A DNA stretch of 63,905 nt, from positions 1-63,905 of the forward strand of contig NZ_JAAWWP010000028.1 of the NCBI RefSeq assembly GCF_012273655.1. Reading direction: 5' to 3'. Origin of the DNA: Streptomyces physcomitrii (GTDB lineage Bacteria > Actinomycetota > Actinomycetes > Streptomycetales > Streptomycetaceae). The notes below the pieces were generated by a model. It was not told where the DNA came from. It made no database searches and worked only from the letters and a program-made list of their open reading frames with translations. The position numbers and the translations under genes were made by a program. Shown here in pieces: positions 41,038-48,604 of this stretch; the first letter of the stretch is position 1; each line of letters begins with the position of its first letter.

Positions 41038-43932
41038 TTGAGGAGCCTTCTCATCAGCGTCTCCCCCACCTCAGAGACCGCCGCGGTACGGATCCGACAC
41101 TCCGCCGCGGGGCCGCCCGCGTACGCCGGCCTGTCGCGCTGCCGCGCCGTCTTCGTGCCCGGCACCGCGCGCGGCGGCCGGGTCCACTTCTGGGCGCCGG
41201 AGGAGGAGGCGCCGCTGCCCGGTGCCGGTGCGGCGCTCGACCTCGTACTGCCCGGCCCCGACGGGGAACCCGGGATCGGCGCGGTGCGCACCCTCGCGCT
41301 CCCGGTGCCCGAGGCGCTGACCGTCCTCGGCCGGGTGCATACCGACCCCGAGGCGCATCCCGCCGTCCGCTTCTGGGGCGCGGCGGCGCTGTACGCCCTC
41401 ACGCTGATCGCGCGGGGCAGGCTGCTGCCGGGGCTCAGGGAGGACGGCGCGGACGAGTGGCGCTGCGCACCACTGGAGCCCGACGAGAACCGGCGGCTGC
41501 TCGAACTCGCCGCTTCCGCACCGCCGTTGGCGCACAATCTGCCCGTCCCCGGCACCGAGGGCCGGCGGATCGCGGAGCCCGGCGCCCTGGTCCGCGCCTT
41601 TCTCGACGCGGTGGCCGACGGGCTGCCGCGTACCGCCGCCGCCGAAGTGGCCGCCGGGGGCCCGGCCTTCGCGGGCACCGGCACCGAGCCGCGGCCCGAA
41701 CTCGCCACCTGGGCGGAGGAGTTGGCCGTACTGCACGGGGGCGGCCTGCGCCTCTCGCTGCGGATCGAGGCGCCGGGGCTCACCGGGGCCGCGGAGGGCC
41801 GGGACGGCGGGAGCGGGGCGCCCTTCCGCGCCGTGCTCCAGGTGCACAGTGCCGAGGATCCGGCGCTCGTGGTGGACGCCGCCCTGCTGTGGGCCCCGGA
41901 CAGCGGCGCCGAGGCCGCGCTCGGGCCCCGGGCCAGGACCGACACCCTGCTCGCCCTGCGCCGCGCGGTCCGGCACTGGCCGCCGCTGGACCCGCTGCTC
42001 GCCTCGGCGGTGCCCGGGGCGGTGGAGCTCGCCGACGAGGAGGTCGCCGAACTCCTGGGCCCCGGCGCCGGGTTGCTCGCCGAAGCGGGGGTCGAGGTGC
42101 ACTGGCCCAAGCAGTTGGCGCGGGGGCTCTCGGCCCGCGCGGTCGTCTCCGGCGAGGAGAGCACGGGATCCTCCGGCCTGCTGAACCCGGAGGCGCTGCT
42201 CTCCTTCCGCTGGCAGTTCGCCCTCGGCGAGGAGCGGCTCACCGCCGCGCAGCTGGACCAACTCGCCGAAGCGGCACGCCCGTTGGTCAGGCTCGGCGAG
42301 CGGTGGGTGCTCGTCGACCCGGCCCGGGCCGCCGCGCTGCGCGAGCGCCCCGGGGGCACCCTGCGGGGCGTGGAGGCTCTCGGTGCCGCCCTCACCGGCA
42401 CCGCCCGGATCGGCGGGCAGCAGGTCGAGGTGGCCGCCTCGGGCCGCCTCGCCCGGCTCCGGGATCTGCTCACCGCCCCGGAGTACGCCCTTACGCTGCC
42501 CCAACCGGCGGCTCTACGGGCCCAGTTGCGGGACTACCAGGCCCGGGGCCTGGCCTGGCTCGCCCGGCTGACCGGGAACGGGCTCGGCTGCTGCCTCGCC
42601 GACGACATGGGCCTCGGCAAGACCCTCACCCTCATCGCGCTGCATCTGCACCGCCAGCAGGACCCCGCGACCGCGGGCCCCACCCTGGTGGTCTGCCCGG
42701 CCTCGCTGCTCGGCAACTGGCAGCGGGAGATCGAGCGCTTCGCCCCCGGCACCCCGGTCCGCCGCCACCACGGCCCCGCCCGAGGACTGGACGGTCTCGC
42801 CCCCGGCGAGGTGGTGCTGACCACGTACGGCACCATGCGCCTGGACGCCGAACGCCTGCGCGCGGCGCCCTGGGCCCTCCTTGTGGCCGACGAGGCCCAG
42901 CACCTCAAGAACCCGTACTCCGCGACCGCCCGGGCCCTGCGCACCGTCGAGGCCCCGGCGCGGGTCGCCCTCACCGGCACACCGGTGGAGAACAACCTCA
43001 CCGAGCTGTGGGCGATCCTCGACTGGACCACCCCGGGACTGCTCGGCCGCCTCGGCGACTTCCGCACCCGGTACGCGGATCCGGTGGAGCGCGGCACCGA
43101 TCCGGCCGCCGCCGACCGGCTCGCCCGCCTCGTCAGGCCCTTCCTGCTGCGCCGCCGCAAATCCGATCCGGGCATCGCCCCCGAGCTGCCCGCCAAGACG
43201 GAGACCGACCACGCCGTCCCGCTCACCGCCGAGCAGGCCGGGCTCTACGAGGCGGTCGTCCGGGAGATGCTCGACGAGATCGCCACGGCGGACGGCATGG
43301 GCCGCCGGGGGCTGATCGTGCGCCTGCTGACCGCGCTCAAGCAGATCTGCAACCACCCGGCGCAGTACCTCAAGGAGGAGAGCCCCGCCCTCGCGGGCCG
43401 CTCCGGCAAGCTCGCCCTGCTCGACGAACTCCTGGACACCATGCTCGCCGAGGACACCGGGGTACTGGTCTTCACCCAGTACGTACGGATGGCCCGCCTC
43501 CTTGCGGCACGGCTCGCCGAGCGCGGCATCCGCAGCCAGTTCCTGCACGGCGGCACCCCGGTCGCCGAACGCGAGGCCATGGTGGACCGCTTCCAGGACG
43601 GCACGGTCCCGGTCTTCCTGCTCTCGCTCAGGGCCGCGGGCACCGGCCTCAATCTCACCCGCGCCTCCCACGTGGTCCACTACGACCGCTGGTGGAACCC
43701 GGCGGTCGAGGCCCAGGCCACCGACCGCGCGTACCGCATCGGCCAGACGCGCCCGGTGCAGGTGCACCGGCTGATCGCGGAGGGCACCGTCGAGGACCGT
43801 ATCGACGCCCTGCTGCGCGGCAAGCGGGCGCTCGCGGAGGCGGTGCTCGGTGGCGGCGAGGCGGCGCTCACCGAACTCACCGACGCCGAACTGGCCGCGC
43901 TGGTAAGCCTCCAGGGAGGAACAGATGGCTGA
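41038..43932 (+). CDS. SNF2-family DEAD/DEAH-box helicase
   Basis: 964 aa. An N-terminal SNF2-associated region (about 1-490) is followed by the ATPase: DDMGLGKTLTLIALHL (about 522), VADEAQHLKN (about 617), ALTGTPVENNLTELWAILDW, and the C-lobe SLRAAGTGLNLTRASHVVHY and ATDRAYRIGQTRPVQVHRLI. These are HepA/RapA-like ATP-driven DNA translocases. It is coupled to a SWIM gene, a widespread bacterial pair. The start is uncertain: TTG 41038 has no ribosome site, while GAGGAG (41039-41044) would point to an ATC at 41053; GTG 41155 is the next standard codon. An in-frame stop precedes at 41029. Confidence 0.88.
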   Translation: MRSLLISVSPTSETAAVRIRHSAAGPPAYAGLSRCRAVFVPGTARGGRVHFWAPEEEAPLPGAGAALDLVLPGPDGEPGIGAVRTLALPVPEALTVLGRVHTDPEAHPAVRFWGAAALYALTLIARGRLLPGLREDGADEWRCAPLEPDENRRLLELAASAPPLAHNLPVPGTEGRRIAEPGALVRAFLDAVADGLPRTAAAEVAAGGPAFAGTGTEPRPELATWAEELAVLHGGGLRLSLRIEAPGLTGAAEGRDGGSGAPFRAVLQVHSAEDPALVVDAALLWAPDSGAEAALGPRARTDTLLALRRAVRHWPPLDPLLASAVPGAVELADEEVAELLGPGAGLLAEAGVEVHWPKQLARGLSARAVVSGEESTGSSGLLNPEALLSFRWQFALGEERLTAAQLDQLAEAARPLVRLGERWVLVDPARAAALRERPGGTLRGVEALGAALTGTARIGGQQVEVAASGRLARLRDLLTAPEYALTLPQPAALRAQLRDYQARGLAWLARLTGNGLGCCLADDMGLGKTLTLIALHLHRQQDPATAGPTLVVCPASLLGNWQREIERFAPGTPVRRHHGPARGLDGLAPGEVVLTTYGTMRLDAERLRAAPWALLVADEAQHLKNPYSATARALRTVEAPARVALTGTPVENNLTELWAILDWTTPGLLGRLGDFRTRYADPVERGTDPAAADRLARLVRPFLLRRRKSDPGIAPELPAKTETDHAVPLTAEQAGLYEAVVREMLDEIATADGMGRRGLIVRLLTALKQICNHPAQYLKEESPALAGRSGKLALLDELLDTMLAEDTGVLVFTQYVRMARLLAARLAERGIRSQFLHGGTPVAEREAMVDRFQDGTVPVFLLSLRAAGTGLNLTRASHVVHYDRWWNPAVEAQATDRAYRIGQTRPVQVHRLIAEGTVEDRIDALLRGKRALAEAVLGGGEAALTELTDAELAALVSLQGGTDG

Positions 43933-45199
43933 GACACCCACCGGGCCCCGGACCCCTGAGACCGACGACGACACCGAACTCGTCTTCGCCCCCGCGCCCC
44001 CGGCGCACGGCCGGGCCTTCGCCGTGAGCTGGTGGGGGCGCGCCTGGGTGAAGGCGCTGGAGGACACCGCCCTGGACTCCGCGGGGCTCCGGGCGGGCAA
44101 CCGGCTCGCGCGCTCCGGCGCGGTCGGCGCCGTCTCGGTGCGTCCCGGACGGCTGACCGCGATGGTCCGCGACCGGGACGGCGGCGGGCACCGCACCGAT
44201 GTGCTGCTGCAGCGCTTCGACACCGCCCAGTGGGACCGCCTGCTCGGCATGGCGGCCGAACGCGCCGGGCATGTGGCGGCGCTGCTCGCCCACGAGATGC
44301 CGCACGAGCTGGCCGAGGACGCCGCCCTCTCCGGGGTCGGACTGCTCCCCGAGATCGGCGACTTGGAGGCGAAGTGCGACTGCGGGGCCTGGGACCACTG
44401 CGCCCACAGCACCGCCCTGTGCTACCAGGCCGCCCGGCTTCTGGACGAGGACCCCTTCGTCCTGCTGCTCCTTCGCGGGCTCGGCGAGGCCTCGCTGGTG
44501 GCCGCCCTGCAGGAGCGCGGCAGCCGCCCGGCCGCGGGTGAGACCGCCGAAGCGGGGGTGGACGCCCGGGAGGCCTTCGCCGCGGGTTCCCTCCTGCCCG
44601 GGGTCCCCGCACCGGATCCTGTGCCCGCCGCCGGTCCCCAACTCCCCTCCCTGGACACGGAGTCGGCGCCGCCTGCCCCGGTCGAGGCCGAGGCGCTCGC
44701 CTTCCTCGCCGCCACCGCGGCGGCCGAGGCCCGCCGCCTCCTCGCCCAGGCCCTGGCCCCGGACCGCGTCCCGGAGCACACCCCGCTCGACTTCCGGCCC
44801 GACGCGGTACGGCTCCTCGCGGCGGACCCGCCCCCGCCGGTGGCCGCACGGCTGACCGCCGCCCTCGGCGCGGCGCCGGAGGACCTCGCCGCCGAGCTGC
44901 GCGCCTGGCGGGAGGGCGGGGCGAGCGGGCTGCGGGTCCTCGCGGAGCAGTGGGAACCGGCCGAGGCGGAGCTGACCCGCGCCCGGTCCGGGCTCGCCAC
45001 GGCGTGGGCGGACGGCGAGGCGCCCCCGCTGGAGCGTACGGGCAACCGCTGGACGGAACCGGGCGGGGAACGCCAGCTCCGGCTGGACGAGGAGGGCCGC
45101 TGGTGGCCCTTCGCCCGAGCGGCGGACGGATGGCGACAGGCGGGAGCCCCGCAGAGCGATCCGGCCACGGCACTCTCGCTGACCGCCGGGGACGGCTGA
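43925..45199 (+). CDS. SWIM zinc-finger domain protein
   Basis: 424 aa. The SWIM motif CDCGAWDHCAH (CxC-x5-CxH) is at about 151-161. Ahead is FAVSWWGRAWVKALED, typical of the bacterial SWIM partner of SNF2 helicases. A Pro/Ala-rich central segment (about 200-250) and helical C-terminus follow; the C-terminal WTEPGGERQLRLDEEGRWWP is repeated in relatives. ATG 43925 has CCAGGGAGGAACAG upstream and overlaps the SNF2 stop by eight bases. The two proteins probably act as a complex on DNA; function is not established. Confidence 0.88.
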   Translation: MAETPTGPRTPETDDDTELVFAPAPPAHGRAFAVSWWGRAWVKALEDTALDSAGLRAGNRLARSGAVGAVSVRPGRLTAMVRDRDGGGHRTDVLLQRFDTAQWDRLLGMAAERAGHVAALLAHEMPHELAEDAALSGVGLLPEIGDLEAKCDCGAWDHCAHSTALCYQAARLLDEDPFVLLLLRGLGEASLVAALQERGSRPAAGETAEAGVDAREAFAAGSLLPGVPAPDPVPAAGPQLPSLDTESAPPAPVEAEALAFLAATAAAEARRLLAQALAPDRVPEHTPLDFRPDAVRLLAADPPPPVAARLTAALGAAPEDLAAELRAWREGGASGLRVLAEQWEPAEAELTRARSGLATAWADGEAPPLERTGNRWTEPGGERQLRLDEEGRWWPFARAADGWRQAGAPQSDPATALSLTAGDG

Positions 45200-45215
45200 T
45201 CGGGGCGTCCGGACA

Positions 45216-45252
45216 GGCCCGGCGCCCGGTTCATCGGGGGGGGCGCCGGGCC
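45216..45252. terminator. Terminator of the SNF2-SWIM operon
   Basis: GGCCCGGCGCCC (45216-45227) pairs with GGGCGCCGGGCC (45241-45252), a 12-bp perfect stem, 17 bases after the SWIM stop codon. Confidence 0.85.
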
Positions 45253-45316
45253 GGGAGCATCGGCGCCCCCGTACGAGGACGGGGCGGGGCGCTCCCCGGC
45301 CCCGCCCCCGTCCCCG

Positions 45317-45372
45317 CCGACTCGCCGACTCGCCGACTCGCCGACTCAACGACTCAACGACTCAACGACTGG
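45317..45372. repeat. 8-bp tandem repeat (seven units) running into the yceI stop codon
   Basis: Units of [CA]CGACTC[GA] start at 45317, 45325, 45333, 45341, 45349, 45357 and 45365; the last ends GG. Three CCGACTCG, one CCGACTCA, two ACGACTCA and one ACGACTGG. The minus-strand stop TGA of the YceI gene (45362-45364) lies inside the repeat. Confidence 0.85.
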
Positions 45373-45886
45373 CGACGATGTCCAGCGTGAGGGTGAGGCG
45401 GCGGCCGGTCATGCCCTTGGCGGTGGTGATGTCGAAGGCGTACCGGTCGACGGTCGCGGTGCCCCGGGCGGTGAGCCGGCCGCCCTCGACCGCGACGGCA
45501 TCGACGGTGACGGCCACCGGCCTGGTGACGCCCTTGACCGTCAACTCCCCTTGCAGCGTGGCCCCTTCGGCGGTACGGCTGACGCCCGTGCCCCGGTAGG
45601 CGATGCCCGGGTGGGCGGCCACGTCCAGAAAGTCGGCGGACTTCACGTGCTCGTCGCGCTTGCGGTTGCCGGAGTCGAAGCCCCCGGCGTCGATCACGAC
45701 CTCCACCGAGGACGCCTCCACCGGCTCGGACACCGTGATCCGGCCCTCCCGGAGGGCGAAGCTGCCCCGCACCGGCACAAGACCGAACATCGCACGGGTG
45801 GCGAACCGGACGGTCGAGGCGCCCGGTTCGATCTCGTACGTACCCGGCTCGATGTCGGACTGACCCTCGGGCCCTGCTGTCACCAT
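45362..45886 (-). CDS. YceI-family lipid-binding protein
   Basis: 174 aa. The beta-barrel lipocalin-like pattern is seen: GTYEIEPGASTVRFATRAMF, GRITVSEPVEASSVEVVIDA, RDEHVKSADFLDVAAHPGIA and the terminal GRRLTLTLDIVASR. YceI proteins bind isoprenoid or related lipids. It lacks a signal peptide, which is usual for actinobacterial forms. ATG 45886 follows GGCGGAGAGTTC. The 3' end is built from an 8-bp tandem repeat. Confidence 0.9.
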   Translation of the reverse strand: MVTAGPEGQSDIEPGTYEIEPGASTVRFATRAMFGLVPVRGSFALREGRITVSEPVEASSVEVVIDAGGFDSGNRKRDEHVKSADFLDVAAHPGIAYRGTGVSRTAEGATLQGELTVKGVTRPVAVTVDAVAVEGGRLTARGTATVDRYAFDITTAKGMTGRRLTLTLDIVASR

Positions 45887-46430
45887 GAACTCTCCGCCTT
45901 CGTACCTGACACGCCGTACTGCACGCCGCACTGGCCGCACAGCATCCCGCACCCGAGGGGCGCGCGCCAGCCCGGCGCGGCGGTGTCCGCCGAAGGGTGA
46001 GCACGGGCGGTCGCGCTCGCGCCGGGCAACGGCCTTGTGTGCCACGCCCGTTCGTCCGTCCGAGGCCGGGCGGGCGGCTCCGCCGCCGGAGCGGAGCGGT
46101 CGCCCTCCGCCGTACGGCGCCTGCCCGAGCAACGCGCGTCCCGCTGGGCCTTTGCCGCCCCGGCAGCCTTTCCCGGTTCTGTGCAGACGGCACTCTTCCG
46201 CCCCAACACCCTTGCGCCGTACGGTACTTCCGCCGACTCCGGTCGGCCCGATGACCACCGCCGGGGCGCTCCGCCGCGCTGCCCCGTCCGAGCGTCCGCG
46301 GTAAGGGGGCACCGCGGCCCGAGTCAGTGGGCGCCGCGCCGTGCTCCGCTCCGCGGCGTCCCCGTACCACCGCTCCCCGGCACAGCGCCCCCTCCGGTCC
46401 GACAGGTCCCCCACGAGAGGCAGTTCAGCC
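45887..46430. other. 544-bp region between divergent yceI and amidase genes
   Basis: No believable gene: frames here encode only Arg/Pro-biased peptides. It must contain both promoters. I looked for a c-di-AMP (ydaO) riboswitch, which precedes some streptomycete cell-wall hydrolases, but found no reliable match. Confidence 0.45.
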
Positions 46431-47030
46431 ATGGAACGCGCACCGTACTCCCCCACCAGACGCCGCCTGCTGCAGGGCGCCGCGCTCGCCGTGCCCGCCG
46501 CCCTGCTCCCCCTCGGCGGCCGGGCGCTGGCGGGCACCCGCACCAGCGACTACCCCCCGGCCGAGAGCAAGCCGGCCAGCACCCAGAACTACACCGTCTC
46601 CAGCCGCCCGAGCAGCTACTCCCTGGACTACGTGGTCATCCACGTCACCCAGGAGACCTACGCCGACACGCTCAAGATCTTCCAGAACCCGGCGAAGCAG
46701 GTCTCCGCGCACTACGTGGTGCGCTCCAAGGACGGGCATGTCGCCCAGTGCGTCCGCGAGAAGGACATCGCCTGGCACGCCGGGAACTGGGACTACAACA
46801 CCCGCAGCATCGGCATCGAGCACGAAGGCTGGGTGGACAAGCCCCAGTACTTCACCGACGCCATGTACATCCAGTCGGCCAAGCTGACCGCCTCGATCTG
46901 CGACAAGTACGGCATCCCCAAGACCCGTACGCACATCCTCGCGCACGCCGAGGTACCGGGGACCGACCACACCGACCCGGGCCCGCACTGGGACTGGCAG
47001 CGGTACATAAGCCTGGTCAACGCGTCCTGA
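46431..47030 (+). CDS. Tat-exported N-acetylmuramoyl-L-alanine amidase (PGRP/Amidase_2 type)
   Basis: 199 aa. A twin-arginine signal RRRLLQGAALAVPAALLPLG is followed by a PGRP/amidase_2 domain: SLDYVVIHVTQETYADTLKI (His of the zinc site), SAHYVVRSKDGHVAQCV, RSIGIEHEGW and HTDPGPHWDW (second His). It cleaves the bond between MurNAc and L-Ala of the stem peptide outside the cell. No extra wall-binding domain is present, so it is a minimal enzyme. ATG 46431 has GAGAGG upstream. A second amidase of the same type, with a peptidoglycan-binding domain, lies at 62713. Confidence 0.9.
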   Translation: MERAPYSPTRRRLLQGAALAVPAALLPLGGRALAGTRTSDYPPAESKPASTQNYTVSSRPSSYSLDYVVIHVTQETYADTLKIFQNPAKQVSAHYVVRSKDGHVAQCVREKDIAWHAGNWDYNTRSIGIEHEGWVDKPQYFTDAMYIQSAKLTASICDKYGIPKTRTHILAHAEVPGTDHTDPGPHWDWQRYISLVNAS

Positions 47031-47039
47031 CGGCGCGCA

Positions 47040-47100
47040 GGCGGCGGCCCGGCGACAAGGCGCCCCGGATCCGTCCGGGTGCCGTCGCCGGGCCGCCGCC
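47040..47100. terminator. Bidirectional terminator after the amidase gene
   Basis: A 17-bp perfect stem, GGCGGCGGCCCGGCGAC (47040-47056) and GTCGCCGGGCCGCCGCC (47084-47100), between the amidase (plus) and a small membrane protein (minus). Confidence 0.88.
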
Positions 47101-47121
47101 GTGCGTCTGGCGGGGGCGGGC

Positions 47122-47316
47122 TCAGGGGTCGAGGCTGCTGACGATCTCGGCGGTGGCGGTGAGACCGTCGCTGATGGTCGGGGCCATGCTCGTGCCCGCC
47201 AGGTAGAAGCCGAGCAGGATGCAGACGATCGCGTGGGAGACCTTCATCGCGCCGTTGCGGATGAAGACCACCGCCAAGATCGCGAGCAGCAGCACCACAG
47301 AGATGGAAATGGCCAC
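47122..47316 (-). CDS. Small two-helix membrane protein
   Basis: 64 aa, GTG start at 47316 with GGAGGAG six bases upstream, which decides it over the GTG further upstream. Two hydrophobic segments (AISISVVLLLAILAVVFI and SHAIVCILLGFYLAGTSM) are followed by APTISDGL. It resembles small membrane proteins seen near streptomycete mobile or chromosomal accessory loci. Function unknown. Confidence 0.68.
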   Translation of the reverse strand: MAISISVVLLLAILAVVFIRNGAMKVSHAIVCILLGFYLAGTSMAPTISDGLTATAEIVSSLDP

Positions 47317-47448
47317 GTCACACTCCTCCGCCACGTCGACACCGCGGCTTTTGGCCGCAAGTGTCGCGTAGCGGGCGGAGTGTTCCGGGCTCCGGCGTGT
47401 CCCCCGAACGGGTGGGACTCGTCGTGGCGGACGGCCGGGGCGAGCGGG

Positions 47449-48336
47449 TCAGGCGCCGTGCGCGGTGAGGAAGGCGGCGAGTCCCGCGAGGTCGTCGGTG
47501 TTGAGGAAGTCGACGCCCTCCGCGAGGAGTTCACCCCACAGCGCCTCGCGCGCCGGTCCCGGCAGGTCGGGCGTGGACCAGAGCCGCAGCTGCTGCCCGC
47601 GCGCGTGCGCGCCCGCGACCAGGGTGCGCAGCTTCTGGCGTTCGGCGGCCGGGAAGGGGCCGGTGCCCTGCCAGCCGAAGTTGAGGGCCCAGTTGTCGCT
47701 GATCAGCGGGATGAAGGAGGCGTCCGCCGCGGTGCCGAGGTCGGTGAGCCTGCCGTCGTAGAAGGCGAGCCGGGTGTCCTGGGCCGCCATCGGTTCGCGG
47801 GCGGCGCGGTCGCCGGAGACGACCACGGTGACCGCGCGCCGCCGCACCCGGCCGTGGCGGAAGCCGGTGAACAGCTCCGGGTAGCGGCGCAGCACCCGGT
47901 CGAGCGCCAGGTAGGTGCTCGCGCCCTCGGTCTTGAGGTCGACGAGCAGTTGCAGCGGCCGGGGCCGGCCCCCGTACACCCAGCCGTGGTTGGCGCGGAC
48001 GCGTTCGCGCAGCGGGCGCAGGTAGAGGGATTCGAGAGTGCGCCGCGGATCGAGGTCGACGGGGTCGTGGGCGACCAGGAGCTCGCCCTCGACGAGGTAG
48101 ACGTCCGCCTCCACGCTGCCGAACCGCTGGTCCAGGGCGTCGAGGAGCGGCCGGGGGTGCTCGTAGTCGTTGTGCGCGTGCGCCCGCCAGTGCGGGCGGG
48201 GGCGGTGGCCCCCGGTGGCGGACGCGGCGCGGGCGGCCGGGGCGAGGGGGCCGCCGAACAGTACGGGTGCCGCGACTCCGGCGGCGGTGGCGGCACCGAG
48301 GGCGGTGAGGGCTCTCCTGCGCGTGGTGAGGGGCAT
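47449..48336 (-). CDS. Tat-exported PLC/GDPD-superfamily phosphodiesterase-like protein
   Basis: 295 aa. A Tat-like signal (TTRRRALTALGAATAAGVAA) leads to a TIM-barrel domain with RAHAHNDYEHPRPLLDALDQ, SVEADVYLVEGELLVAHDPV and LLVDLKTEGA. The HxHND, SVExDV and AHD motifs are the metal/substrate residues of the glycerophosphodiesterase/PI-PLC superfamily. The C-terminal GVDFLNTDDLAGLAAFL is typical of the AIM6-like branch. Likely hydrolyses an extracytoplasmic phosphodiester; the substrate is unknown. ATG 48336 with GGAGG upstream. Separate transcript from the GH84 gene (terminator between). Confidence 0.83.
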   Translation of the reverse strand: MPLTTRRRALTALGAATAAGVAAPVLFGGPLAPAARAASATGGHRPRPHWRAHAHNDYEHPRPLLDALDQRFGSVEADVYLVEGELLVAHDPVDLDPRRTLESLYLRPLRERVRANHGWVYGGRPRPLQLLVDLKTEGASTYLALDRVLRRYPELFTGFRHGRVRRRAVTVVVSGDRAAREPMAAQDTRLAFYDGRLTDLGTAADASFIPLISDNWALNFGWQGTGPFPAAERQKLRTLVAGAHARGQQLRLWSTPDLPGPAREALWGELLAEGVDFLNTDDLAGLAAFLTAHGA

Positions 48337-48497
48337 GCTGCCTCCGGGGGTGGGACGCCGTGGGGACCTGAGCGAGTATGCGGTCCCGGGGGCCGGGCAG
48401 ACAGGCCCGCGGCAGGTGTTGTCCCGATGTCCACCACCGGTTCACCGCCACCCTCGTGCCGCCCGGGGCGACTTGACGGGTCGTCAACTCGGCGCGG

Positions 48498-48545
48498 ACG
48501 GGCGGCCCTCGGGTGCACTCCCGGGGGCCGCCCGTTGCGGCGGCT
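48498..48545. terminator. Terminator of the GH84 gene
   Basis: ACGGGCGGCCC (48498-48508) pairs with GGGCCGCCCGT (48535-48545), an 11-bp perfect stem, 60 bases beyond the minus-strand GH84 stop. Confidence 0.78.
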
Positions 48546-48604
48546 TCTCGTCACGGGTCCAACAGCGTGCCTGCATACGGCCGTTGGGCGGTCCCACGGC
48601 GGGT

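Noticed and set aside
45887..46430. c-di-AMP (ydaO) riboswitch before the wall amidase
   Set aside because: Some similar short words, but conserved core blocks could not be lined up by eye.
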